Of a stretch of 64,000 nucleotides of DNA, positions 24,555-33,384 are shown piece after piece; position 1 is the first letter of the stretch, and each line of letters starts with the position of its first letter. Below the pieces are notes generated by a model that ran no database searches, was not told the DNA's origin, and was given only the letters and a program-made list of their open reading frames with translations. The stretch comes from Streptomyces sp. WMMB 322 (GTDB lineage Bacteria; Actinomycetota; Actinomycetes; Streptomycetales; Streptomycetaceae). The stretch covers positions 124,001 through 188,000 of the forward strand of contig NZ_FMHI01000011.1 in NCBI RefSeq assembly GCF_900090145.1, read 5' to 3'. The position numbers and the translations under genes are program-made.

Positions 24555-25418
24555 GTGGCGCCCCAGTCCGAGCTCGCCGGCATCGGCGGCACCGATCACC
24601 GCTACACCGTCAACCTGTCGATCCTCTTCACCGAGCTTCCGCTGCTGGAACGCCCCGCCGCGGCGGCCGAGGCAGGCTTCACCGCGGTCGAGCTGTGGTG
24701 GCCGTGGGTGGACGCGCCCGTACCGGAACGGGCCGAACTGGACGCCCTGCGGCGGGCGTTGACCGACGCCGGTACCCGGCTGACGGGCCTGAACTTCTAC
24801 GCCGGGAAGCTGCCCGGACCGGACCGGGGCGCGCTGTCGGTGCCGGGCGAGGAGTCGGAGAAGTTCCGCCGCAACATCGACGTCGCCGTGGACTTCGCGC
24901 AGTCGGCCGGCTGCACCGCGCTCAACGCCCTCTACGGCAACCGCGTCTCCGGGGCCACACCGGAGGAGCAGGACGAACTGGCCCTGGAGAACCTGGCGTC
25001 GGCGGCACGCGCGGCCGACGGCATCGGCGCGGTGCTGCTCATCGAGGCCCTCAACGCCGTCGAGTCGCCGCACTGCCCGATCGTCAGCGCCCCGAAGGCC
25101 GTCTCCGTCGCCGACAAGGTGAACGAGGCAACCGGACTGGACAACGCCAGGTTCCTGATGGACCTCTACCACCTGGCGATGAACGGCGAGGACCTGCACA
25201 AGGTCATCGACGAGCACACCGCCCGCACCGGACACGTCCAGATCGCCGACTGCCCGGGACGCGGAGCCCCCGGAACCGGCGAACTCGACTTCCCCGACCT
25301 GCTCGAACGCCTCTCCAAGGCGGGCTACGAGGGCCGCATCGGCCTGGAGTACAAGCCCGGGGACCAGCCGAGCGCCGAGAGCTTCGGCTGGCTGCCGCGC
25401 TCGCTGCGCGGCGCCTGA
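24555..25418 (+). CDS. hyi: Hydroxypyruvate isomerase
   Basis: Interconverts hydroxypyruvate and tartronate semialdehyde. The 287-residue TIM barrel has YTVNLSILFTELPLLERP at its start, GFTAVELWWPW, LTGLNFYAG, LLIEALN (metal Glu), RFLMDLYHLA (Asp and His), HVQIADCPGRGAPGTGEL and IGLEYKP (second metal Glu), as in the Hyi family. GTG at 24555; the ribosome binding site GGAGGGAAGG is somewhat far, so the true start may be slightly downstream. First gene of a hyi-glxR-gcl operon under two palindromes. Confidence 0.93.
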   Translation: MAPQSELAGIGGTDHRYTVNLSILFTELPLLERPAAAAEAGFTAVELWWPWVDAPVPERAELDALRRALTDAGTRLTGLNFYAGKLPGPDRGALSVPGEESEKFRRNIDVAVDFAQSAGCTALNALYGNRVSGATPEEQDELALENLASAARAADGIGAVLLIEALNAVESPHCPIVSAPKAVSVADKVNEATGLDNARFLMDLYHLAMNGEDLHKVIDEHTARTGHVQIADCPGRGAPGTGELDFPDLLERLSKAGYEGRIGLEYKPGDQPSAESFGWLPRSLRGA

Positions 25419-25581
25419 GCGCGAGGTCCGGTACCGGCCCCGGACGCGTGCCCGGCGCCCGGCCCTGCCGCCCGACACCGGCCCCGCACCCGGCACTTCG
25501 CCGCCGGGCACCCGCGCATCCGTGCCCGGCTCTGTGCCAAGTACGCCCGTACGCAACAGACTTCGAAAGGCATGACGCCCC

Positions 25582-26487
25582 ATGAGCCACACCCCGGACA
25601 ACACCAAGGTCGCCTTCATCGGCCTCGGCATCATGGGCGCGCCCATGGCGCGCAACCTCCTCAAAGCGGGTTACGACGTGACCGCCTTCAACCCCACCGC
25701 CTCCAAGGTCGAGGCATTCGTCGAGGACGGCGGCAAGGGAGCCTCGTCCGTCGCCGAGGCCGTGCGCGGGGCCGATGTGGTCATCACCATGGTCCCGGCC
25801 TCACCGCAGGTCGAGCAGGTCGTGCTGCACGAGGGCGGCGTCCTGGAGAACCTCCGCCCGGGCGGCCTGCTCATCGACATGTCGTCCATCACTCCGCAGA
25901 CCTCGGTGGAGGTGGCAAGGGCCGCCGCTGCCAAGGGAGTCGACGTGCTCGACGCACCCGTCTCCGGAGGCGAGGCGGGAGCGGTGGAAGGCGCGCTGTC
26001 CATCATGGCCGGCGGCGAGCAGGAGACCTTCGAGGCGGCGCGGCCCGTCCTCGAAGTGCTCGGGAAGACGATCGTGCTGTGCGGCCCGCACGGCTCGGGC
26101 CAGACGGTGAAGGCGGCCAACCAGCTCATCGTCGCCGTCAACATCGAGGCCCTTGCGGAGGCCGTGGTCTTCCTGGAGAAGTCCGGCGTCGACCTCCCGG
26201 CCGCACTGGAGGTGCTCGGCGGCGGACTGGCGGGCTCCACCGTGCTGAACCGCAAGAAGGAGAGCATCCTCGCGGGCGACTTCCGCCCAGGATTCAAGAT
26301 CGACCTGCACCACAAGGACATGGGCATCGTCACGGACGCCGCTCGCAATGTCGGCGCGGCCGTCCCCGCGGGCGCGCTCGCGGCGCAGCTCGTCGCGGCA
26401 CTGCGGCAGCAGGGCGACGGCGGTCTCGACCACTCCGCGCTGGTGCGCGGAGTGAGGCGGCTGTCCGGCGAGAAGACGGAGGACTGA
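25582..26487 (+). CDS. glxR: Tartronate semialdehyde reductase (2-hydroxy-3-oxopropionate reductase)
   Basis: 301-residue beta-hydroxyacid dehydrogenase reducing tartronate semialdehyde to D-glycerate with NAD(P)H. It has the Rossmann motif FIGLGIMGAPMARNLLKAG, the substrate loop DAPVSGGEAGAVEGALSIMAGG, the catalytic Lys region GSGQTVKAANQLIV (Lys in the KAANQ segment) and the C-terminal KIDLHHKDMGI. Located between hyi and gcl, which makes the annotation secure. The 163-bp space after hyi has no gene. Confidence 0.95.
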   Translation: MSHTPDNTKVAFIGLGIMGAPMARNLLKAGYDVTAFNPTASKVEAFVEDGGKGASSVAEAVRGADVVITMVPASPQVEQVVLHEGGVLENLRPGGLLIDMSSITPQTSVEVARAAAAKGVDVLDAPVSGGEAGAVEGALSIMAGGEQETFEAARPVLEVLGKTIVLCGPHGSGQTVKAANQLIVAVNIEALAEAVVFLEKSGVDLPAALEVLGGGLAGSTVLNRKKESILAGDFRPGFKIDLHHKDMGIVTDAARNVGAAVPAGALAAQLVAALRQQGDGGLDHSALVRGVRRLSGEKTED

Positions 26488-26490
26488 CGC

Positions 26491-28209
26491 ATGGCCCCGA
26501 AGAGGATGCCCGCAATGAACGCCGCCGTCTCCATCATGGTCGACGAGGGGGTGGACATCGCCTTCGGCTGCCCCGGTGCCGCGATCCTTCCCCTGTACAA
26601 GGCGATGGAGGAGGACGGCCGCATCGAGCACCTGACGGTCCGCCACGAGGAGGGCGCGACCCACATGGCCGACGGATGGGCCCGTACGAACGGCAAGGTG
26701 GGCGTCGCCATCGCCACCTCCGGCCCCGGCGCGACCAATCTCGTCACCGGCCTCTACACCGCCCAGGCCGACTCCATCCCGATGGTGTGCCTCACCGGCC
26801 AGGCGGTCTCGCCGAAGCTGCACCAGGAGGCCTTCCAGGCCGTCGACATCGTGGAGATCGCCAAGCCCGTCACGAAGTGGGCCGTGCAGATCAAGGAGCC
26901 GGCGCAGATCCCGTGGGCCTTCCGGGAGGCGTTCCGCATCGCCCGTACCGGCCGTCCCGGACCGGTGCTGATCGATCTGCCGCTGGACCTGGCCAAGCGG
27001 GAGATCACCTACGACGCGGAGATCGACACCCGCCTGCCGGTGCCCGCCGTCGAACCTCATCTGCCGCGCGTGGAGCGGGCGCTGGAGATGCTGCTGGCCG
27101 CCGAGCGGCCGCTGATCCTGGCGGGCGGCGGCGTCATCCTCGCCGATGCCGGCGCCGAACTGCGTGAGCTCGTCGAGGAGTTGAGGGTCCCCTTCCAGGT
27201 CACCCTGATGGGCAAGGGCGTCATCGAGGACGATCACGAACTGAATCTCGGCACGACCGGCATCCAGACCTCGCAGCGCTATGCCAACGCCTCCTTCCTG
27301 GAGTCCGACTTCGTGCTCGCCGTGGGCGCACGCTTCGGCGACCGGCACACCGGCGCGAACCTCGACATCTACCGCGGCGAGCGCACCTTCGTGCACGTCG
27401 ACATCGAACCGGGCCAGATCGGCAGGGTCTTCGAACCGGACCTCGGCATCGTCTCCGACGCCGGCCTCTTCCTCTCGGCGCTGCTCGCGGCGGCCCGCAA
27501 GCGCAAGGCGCGTGCTGACGTGGGCAGTTGGGTCGAGCGCTGCAAGGAGCTGAAGCGGACCCTGGTGCGCAGGGAGGACTTCGACTCCACTCCGGTGAAG
27601 GCGCCCCGCGCCTACAAGGAGATCAACGAGGCCTTCGACGAGGACACCTACTTCGTCACCGCGATCGGGCTCTACCAGATCTGGGGCGGGCAGCACCAGA
27701 AGGCGTACCTGCCGCGGCACTACCAGGTCTGCGGGCAGGCGGGTCCGCTCGGCTGGGAGGTGCCGGCAGCGATCGGCGTGAAGAAGGCGCTGGAGGGGAT
27801 GGGCAGGCCGGACGCCGAAGTCGTGGGCATCGTCGGCGACTACGGCTTCCAGTACCTGGTGGAGGAGCTGGCGGTGGCCGCCCAGTACCACGTGCCGTAC
27901 GTGCTCATCATGCTCAACAACGAGTATCTGGGCCTGATCCGTCAGGCCGAGATCGGTTACGGCATGAACTACCAGGTCGACATCCACTACGACGAGTTCG
28001 GCACGGACAACGTCAAGGTCATGGAGGCCTACGGCTGTTCGGGACGGCGAGTGCGGGAGCCGGAGGACATCGCCGGCGCGATTCAGTGGGCCCGCAAGGA
28101 GGCGGTCGCCACCTCGCGTCCCGTCCTCGTGGAGATCATGATCGAACGCGAGGCGAACACGCCGCACGGGCCGGACATCGACGCCGTGCGGGAGTTCGAG
28201 GAGGCGTAG
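26491..28209 (+). CDS. gcl: Glyoxylate carboligase, with Glu at the usual Val position
   Basis: 572-residue thiamine-diphosphate enzyme that joins two glyoxylates to tartronate semialdehyde and CO2. It shows GCPGAAILPLYKAM, GTSGPG-like ATSGPGATNLVTGLYTAQAD, HQEAFQAVDIVEIAKPVTKW, FLESDFVLAVGARF, HVDIEPGQIGR and a ThDP motif GDYGFQYLVEELAVAA...NNEYLG that resembles Gcl, not acetolactate synthase. Residue 53 is Glu (RHEEGA), where E. coli Gcl has Val51 in RHVEGA; the alignment from GxPGAAI is gap-free. Only three bases follow glxR; GGAGG precedes the ATG. An acetolactate-synthase-like activity cannot be excluded. Confidence 0.85.
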   Translation: MAPKRMPAMNAAVSIMVDEGVDIAFGCPGAAILPLYKAMEEDGRIEHLTVRHEEGATHMADGWARTNGKVGVAIATSGPGATNLVTGLYTAQADSIPMVCLTGQAVSPKLHQEAFQAVDIVEIAKPVTKWAVQIKEPAQIPWAFREAFRIARTGRPGPVLIDLPLDLAKREITYDAEIDTRLPVPAVEPHLPRVERALEMLLAAERPLILAGGGVILADAGAELRELVEELRVPFQVTLMGKGVIEDDHELNLGTTGIQTSQRYANASFLESDFVLAVGARFGDRHTGANLDIYRGERTFVHVDIEPGQIGRVFEPDLGIVSDAGLFLSALLAAARKRKARADVGSWVERCKELKRTLVRREDFDSTPVKAPRAYKEINEAFDEDTYFVTAIGLYQIWGGQHQKAYLPRHYQVCGQAGPLGWEVPAAIGVKKALEGMGRPDAEVVGIVGDYGFQYLVEELAVAAQYHVPYVLIMLNNEYLGLIRQAEIGYGMNYQVDIHYDEFGTDNVKVMEAYGCSGRRVREPEDIAGAIQWARKEAVATSRPVLVEIMIEREANTPHGPDIDAVREFEEA

Positions 28210-28216
28210 GGCCGCT

Positions 28217-28292
28217 CCGGCGGATCTTCGCGGGCTCGCGATCCCGGCACCGCACCTCGCTGCGGTCGCCGGGGATCCGCCGGACAGCCCCC
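28217..28292. repeat. Short member of a dispersed repeat family
   Basis: A 76-bp element bounded by CCGGCGGATC (28217-28226) and GATCCGCCGG (28274-28283), then ACAGCCCCC. The interior (CTTCGCGGGCTCGCGATCCC and CACCGCACCTCGCTGCG) matches the inverted strand of the longer element at 39886-40052. It follows gcl within 8 bp and may also act as its terminator. It looks like an internally deleted MITE-like unit. Confidence 0.8.
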
Positions 28293-28414
28293 GGCTCCGC
28301 GGATGCCGGCCGGCTGTGCTCAGCCGGCCGGCACCCGCCTGCCCGGAGCCGGACCCCGCCCGGTGCTGCCGTCACCTGGCTCGGCTGCCCGGCAGCACCG
28401 GAGGGCGGGGGCCG

Positions 28415-30145
28415 TCAGCCCTTCGAGGACCCTCCCGGGCGGTCGCCGGGCGCGGCCTGGCGGGGGACGTCCAGCGTGCCCCGCTCCAGGTTCTCCTCGA
28501 TGACCTGGATGGTCTTGTCGATCATCCGGTCCTGCTGTGCCTCCCTCTTGGCGTCGAGGTACGCCTGCCGTTCCCTCCGGAAGGACTTCAGGGTCGCGAC
28601 GCACATGGCGAGCATCACGAGACTGAACGGCAGCGCGATGATGATCGCCGTGGTCTGGAGGGTGGTGAGCGAGTCGGTCGCGCTTCCGCCCGCCGTCAAC
28701 AGCGCGATGGCGACGGCGCCTTCGGCCAGCGCCCAGAAGACGCGGCTCCAGGTCGGCGGATTGGGGTCTCCCCCGGAGGCGAGCATGTCGACCACGAACG
28801 AACCGGAGTCGGAAGAGGTCACGAAGAACAGCACGATCAGCAGAATGGTCACGCCCGCGACGAAAGTACCGCCCGGCATGGTGTCGAGCAGTTCGAAGAG
28901 CGCGTTGTCAGTGCTGGGACCGTCCTTGCCGATGAGGCCGCCCCCGCCGAACATCTCACGGTGCAGCGCCGAGCCGCCGAAGACCGCGAACCAGAAGAAC
29001 GTCAGCAGCGTCGGCACCAGCAGCACGCCGCACACGAACTCACGCACGGTCCGGCCCCGGGAGATACGGGCGATGAAGATCCCCACGAACGGCGCCCAGG
29101 AGATCCACCATCCCCAGTAGAAGACCGTCCAGCTCTTGACCCAGTCGGTGCCGTCGCTTCCGTGGACGGCTCCGGTGTCGAAGCTGAGACGGAGCACGTT
29201 CTGCAGATAGGCGCCGATGTCCTGGACGAACCCGTTCATGATGAACAGCGTCGGTCCGGCGATGAGCACGAAGAGCAGCAGGCAGGCCGCCAGCACCATG
29301 TTGATGTTGGAGAGCCACTTGATGCCCTTGCTGACTCCGGTCACCACGGAGACGGTGGCGACTGCGGTGATGCAGGCGATCAGCACGACCTGAAGGCTCG
29401 TGCCGGGGTTGTCCACCCAGCCGGTGAAGCCCATGCCGGCGGATATCTGCATCACGCCGAAGCCGAGGGAGGTCGCCACTCCGAACAGGGTGCCGACGAC
29501 GGCGACGGTGTCGATGACGTCTCCCCAGCGGCCCTTGACCTTCTCGCCGAAGATCGGCTCCAGCGCCCAGCGGATGGAGACCGGACGGCCCTTGCGGTGC
29601 ACCGCATAGGCGACCGCGAGACCCACGACCACGTAGATCGCCCAGGGGTGGACACCCCAGTGGAGGAACGTCTGGATCATGGAGAACTCGGCCTTGGCGG
29701 CGGCGCTGTCGCCCACTCCCGGCTTGGGGTCGTGGTAGAAGCTCAGCGGCTCCGCGACGCCCCAGAAGACGAGCCCGATGCCCATTCCCGCGGCGAAGAG
29801 CATGGCCAGCCAGGACATGAGGCCGAAGTCGGCCTTCTGATCGTCCTTGCCCAGCTTGATGTCGCCGTAGCGGCCGATGCCCACCCAGAGGGAGAAGATC
29901 ACGAAGAGGGAGACGATGGCGGTGTAATACCAGCCGAGGCCGCCGACGATGCTGTCCTGGACGGTACTGACCAGGCTCGCCGCGGACTTCTGGAAGATCA
30001 CCGCGTAGAGCACGAACCCCACGATGATGACGGCCGAGGGGTAGAAGACCCCGGGGGCCACGGAACTCGCGGCCTTCCCCTTCCCACCTCCCTCGGGAGA
30101 CGCAGGTGCGGCCGGTTTCTCTGTACCAGCTGATTGAGCTGCCAC
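28415..30145 (-). CDS. BCCT-family betaine/choline/carnitine transporter
   Basis: 576 residues with about 12 membrane helices, cation- or proton-coupled uptake of quaternary ammonium compounds. The family motifs GMGIGLVFWGVAEPL, FLHWGVHPWAIYVVVGL, GFGVMQISAGMGF and the Trp-rich WTVFYWGWWISWAPFVGIFIA with ARISRGRTVREF are complete. A cytosolic charged tail (KTIQVIEENLERG) may sense ionic strength, as in other osmoregulated members. GTG at 30145 follows GAAGGA. The 380-bp gap upstream (30146-30526) has no clear gene. Likely osmoprotectant uptake. Confidence 0.92.
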   Translation of the reverse strand: MAAQSAGTEKPAAPASPEGGGKGKAASSVAPGVFYPSAVIIVGFVLYAVIFQKSAASLVSTVQDSIVGGLGWYYTAIVSLFVIFSLWVGIGRYGDIKLGKDDQKADFGLMSWLAMLFAAGMGIGLVFWGVAEPLSFYHDPKPGVGDSAAAKAEFSMIQTFLHWGVHPWAIYVVVGLAVAYAVHRKGRPVSIRWALEPIFGEKVKGRWGDVIDTVAVVGTLFGVATSLGFGVMQISAGMGFTGWVDNPGTSLQVVLIACITAVATVSVVTGVSKGIKWLSNINMVLAACLLLFVLIAGPTLFIMNGFVQDIGAYLQNVLRLSFDTGAVHGSDGTDWVKSWTVFYWGWWISWAPFVGIFIARISRGRTVREFVCGVLLVPTLLTFFWFAVFGGSALHREMFGGGGLIGKDGPSTDNALFELLDTMPGGTFVAGVTILLIVLFFVTSSDSGSFVVDMLASGGDPNPPTWSRVFWALAEGAVAIALLTAGGSATDSLTTLQTTAIIIALPFSLVMLAMCVATLKSFRRERQAYLDAKREAQQDRMIDKTIQVIEENLERGTLDVPRQAAPGDRPGGSSKG

Positions 30146-30526
30146 TGCCAGTCCTTCGGGAGTAGGGATCAGGAAAAGGGGCTTGCGCTTCGGGCCCTGT
30201 CGGACCCGGCGACAAACCCTGCCCGCAAGACGCCCCGCCATGTGTCACGGAGGGGCAACGATCTGTCCGGGAAAGAAGTGGAATCAGCAGGTCACTCGCG
30301 GGACGGGCCGAAAAGGTGCTGCTCCCGCCCGTGCCCGGGCGGCACAGGCCCGAACGAGAGGTGGCTGCCGGACGCTCCGCGGCGAGCGCCTCTTCACACC
30401 CCTTTCTGTTCCGTTCCTCTTCGGAAACCCCGTCCTTTCGGCGACGATATGAGCAGGGTCGCGACGTGCGTGGCCCCCGATTCCGCCGACCGTCCCCGTC
30501 CCGCTGATGCCGCTGGAGCCGAAGAG

Positions 30527-31417
30527 ATGGCAGAAAGCGTGCCCGTGCGCTGCCCCGAGTGCCGCCGCGAGCACACCTACACGCCCCCGGTCTACCCGTG
30601 CGACTGCGGGGCGCCCGTAACGCTGCCCATGCTGCGCGACGGCACACCCGCGCAGATCCGGCACCGCACCTGGGCGGGGTCGTGGGTCGAGGTGCGCTGC
30701 CCGTCGTGCGGGACGTCCAGGGAGTGGCCTCAGCCCGAACTCGGCTGCCGCTGCGGCACGTTGCTGCGGATGCCCGTCGTGCCGCCGCAGCCGTCGCCGC
30801 GGCAGCCCCCGCCCCCCGCCGGCGACCTGCCCGGCACCGCCGCGGACCGGGCCCCGGGCACCGCAGCGGAGGCCGGCCACCCGGCCGGTACCGGCGGCGT
30901 CCCCGTCGCCGGAGACGCCGACGGCACGGCAGCACCGTCCACGTCCGCCGGAACACCCGCGGGCAGCGCGGGCCCCTTCACCGCTCCCGCACCGCTCAAG
31001 GCGCACGACGCGCAGAAGCAGCCTCGGCACGCTGCGCGCCCGGCCTTCCGTCCCGTCACGATCCGCACCGCCCAGGACGCCCGCACGGCCGCGGCCGAGT
31101 ATCTGCGCTGGCTGGGATTCCCGGAGGTGCGTGTGACGGAGAGGCGCCCGGCCTCCGGCGTCGACGTGCGCGGCTCCGGCATCATCGCCCACGTCGACCC
31201 GACGACCGCCCCGACGACGCTGCGGGAGGTCGAGACGCTCTGGCTGAACGGCCTCAACGAAGGGGTGGGAACGGCCTGTTTCTCCCTGGCGGGGTATTCG
31301 CGTGAGGCCCGCACCCGCGCGGACTCGCTGTCCGTGCCGCTGTTCGTCCTCGATCTGACGGGCATGCCGCAGGCCGTGAACGACCCGGCCGACGACCTGG
31401 TGCGCTCCGTGTACTGA
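30527..31417 (+). CDS. Double zinc-ribbon protein with degenerate Mrr-like C-terminal domain
   Basis: 296 residues. Residues 5-85 carry two cysteine sets (CPECRREHTY...CDCGAP and CPSCGTSREW...CRCGTL), each C-x2-C...C-x-C, reading as two zinc ribbons. A Pro/Ala/Gly linker of about 95 residues follows. The C-terminal 120 residues (ARTAAAEYLRWLGFPEVRV, SGVDVRG, REVETLWLNGL, FSLAGYSREARTRADSLSVP) look like a restriction-endonuclease (Mrr-type) fold, but the Q-x-K motif has become H-V-D, so it is probably inactive. The ATG at 30527 follows GAAGAG. Function unknown. Confidence 0.75.
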   Translation: MAESVPVRCPECRREHTYTPPVYPCDCGAPVTLPMLRDGTPAQIRHRTWAGSWVEVRCPSCGTSREWPQPELGCRCGTLLRMPVVPPQPSPRQPPPPAGDLPGTAADRAPGTAAEAGHPAGTGGVPVAGDADGTAAPSTSAGTPAGSAGPFTAPAPLKAHDAQKQPRHAARPAFRPVTIRTAQDARTAAAEYLRWLGFPEVRVTERRPASGVDVRGSGIIAHVDPTTAPTTLREVETLWLNGLNEGVGTACFSLAGYSREARTRADSLSVPLFVLDLTGMPQAVNDPADDLVRSVY

Positions 31418-31504
31418 CACGGGGCAGATCCGTGCGCCGCCAACGGGCAGCCGCGCGTACCGGCGCAAGGCCCGCCCCCGCCGGGCGCGGGCGGACCCGG
31501 TGCC

Positions 31505-33193
31505 TCAGCGCTCCTCCCGGAACTCCTCCCCCGGCTCCTGCGCCGCGTGCGCGCGCAGCTCGACGCGGCGGATCTTGCCGGAGATCGTCTTCGGCAGCTC
31601 GGCGAACTCGATGACGCGGACGCGCTTGTACGGCGCGAGCGTCTCCCGCGAGTGCGCGAAGAGCACGTTCGCCGTCTCCGCTCCCGGCCGCCAGCCCTCC
31701 GCGAGCACCACGTACGCCTTCGGCACGGCCAGCCTCAGCTCGTCAGGCGAGGGCACCACCGCGGCCTCCGCGACGGCCTCGTGCTCCAGCAGCGCGCTCT
31801 CCAGCTCGAACGGCGAGATCTTGTAGTCGCTCGCCTTGAAGACGTCGTCGGAACGCCCGATGTAGGTGATGTAGCCGTCCTCGTCGCACGAACCGATGTC
31901 GCCGGTGCGGTAGTAGCCGCCGGCCATGGCTTCCCCGGTGCGCTCCACGTCGCCGTGGTAGCCCGTCATCAGCCCGACGGGACGGGCGGACAGGTCGAGG
32001 CAGATCTCGCCCTCGTCGGCGCCCGCCTCCCCCGTCACCGGATCGAGCAGCGTCACCTCGAATCCCGGCATGGCCCGTCCCATGGAGCCCGGCTTGAGCG
32101 GCTGGCCCGGCGAGTTGGCGACCTGCACGGCCGTCTCGGTCTGGCCGAAGCCGTCGCGGATCGGCCTGTCCCAGGCCCGCCGCACATGCTCGATGACCTC
32201 GGGGTTGAGCGGCTCGCCCGCGGCGACGACCTCGCGCGGCACGGCCGTCAGCTTGCTCAGGTCGGCCTGGATGAGCATGCGCCACACCGTGGGCGGCGCG
32301 CAGAAGCTGGTGACGCCGGCCTTCTCGATCTCGGCTAGGAGGCGGTCCGCGTCGAAGCGCGTGTAGTTGTAGATGAAGATCGTCGCCTCGGCGTTCCAGG
32401 GCGCGAAGACGTTCGACCACGCGTGCTTGGCCCACCCGGGCGAGGAGATGTTGAGGTGCACGTCCCCCGGCTGCAGCCCGATCCAGTACATCGTCGCCAA
32501 GTGGCCGACGGGATAGGAGACATGGGTGTGCTCGACGAGCTTGGGCCGGGCCGTCGTGCCGGAGGTGAAGTAGAGCAGCAGCGTGTCCTGGGCACGGGTG
32601 GGACCGTCCGGCTCGAAGCTCTCGGAGGCCCCGTAGGCGTCCTCGTAGGCGAGCCAGCCCTCTCCCGGGCTCCCGCCGCCGCCCACGGCGATGCGGGTGT
32701 ACCCGCCCTCCACGGTCTCGAACTTGGCCGTGTCCTGGGCCCGTACGACGACGTGGCGGGCCTCACCGCGCTCGATGCGGTCGGCGAGGTCGGCGGGGCC
32801 CAGCAGCGGCGTGGCCGGGATGACGACCGCGCGCAGCTTCATGCAGGCCAGCAGCGTCTCCCACAGCTCGACCTGGTTGCCGAGCATCACGATGACGCGG
32901 TCGCCGGGCCCGACGCCCTGAGCGCGCAGCCAGTTGGCGGCCTGCGCCGACCGTGCGCGCATCCGGGCGAAGGAGTAGCGGGCGGCGCTGCCGTCCTCCT
33001 CGACGATGTGCAGCGCGGTGCGGTCGTTGTCCTCGGCGACCGAATCGAACCAGTCCAGCGCCCAGTTGAAGTGCTCGGGGCGGGGCCAGGAGAAGGCCGC
33101 GCGCGCCGCGTCGTAGTCGGTCCGGTGCCGCAGCAGGGTGTCCCGGGCGGCGCGGAAGGCCTCGGTGGGGCTGGTGGGCTCGGTCGCCGTCAT
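31505..33193 (-). CDS. AMP-forming acyl-CoA synthetase
   Basis: 562-residue ANL-family ligase, activating a short- or medium-chain carboxylate as acyl-AMP and then acyl-CoA. P-loop FTSGTTARPK, adenine motif DGFGQTETA, YRTGDIGSCDEDGYI, hinge GRSDDVFKASDYKISPFELES and catalytic Lys in LPKTISGKIRRVELR are all present. GAGGAG precedes the ATG at 33193; a TTG two codons upstream is less likely. The sequence pattern fits the medium-chain (MACS-like) branch, but the acyl chain is not determined. Divergent from the MFS exporter. Confidence 0.9.
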   Translation of the reverse strand: MTATEPTSPTEAFRAARDTLLRHRTDYDAARAAFSWPRPEHFNWALDWFDSVAEDNDRTALHIVEEDGSAARYSFARMRARSAQAANWLRAQGVGPGDRVIVMLGNQVELWETLLACMKLRAVVIPATPLLGPADLADRIERGEARHVVVRAQDTAKFETVEGGYTRIAVGGGGSPGEGWLAYEDAYGASESFEPDGPTRAQDTLLLYFTSGTTARPKLVEHTHVSYPVGHLATMYWIGLQPGDVHLNISSPGWAKHAWSNVFAPWNAEATIFIYNYTRFDADRLLAEIEKAGVTSFCAPPTVWRMLIQADLSKLTAVPREVVAAGEPLNPEVIEHVRRAWDRPIRDGFGQTETAVQVANSPGQPLKPGSMGRAMPGFEVTLLDPVTGEAGADEGEICLDLSARPVGLMTGYHGDVERTGEAMAGGYYRTGDIGSCDEDGYITYIGRSDDVFKASDYKISPFELESALLEHEAVAEAAVVPSPDELRLAVPKAYVVLAEGWRPGAETANVLFAHSRETLAPYKRVRVIEFAELPKTISGKIRRVELRAHAAQEPGEEFREER

Positions 33194-33384
33194 CGTCAAC
33201 TCCTCGGATGCCGCTCACTTTGCTGCCGGTGCGACGCGGGGCCGCCGGTTCCCTCCGGGCCGGGCCCTTCGAGGGCGGCGCCGGCGGTCCGCCGCTGGTC
33301 ACACTGCGGATCATCCTGGGTCACCGAACGCGCGGGCACCACCCCCGAGCGGCAGTCCGTCCGTGCTCCGTGGATGCTGGAGGG

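Noticed and set aside
25801..28167. Very long open frame antisense to glxR and gcl
   Set aside because: High GC-third codon use leaves the opposite strand free of stops; the translation has no family-like pattern and the sense strand encodes clear enzymes.
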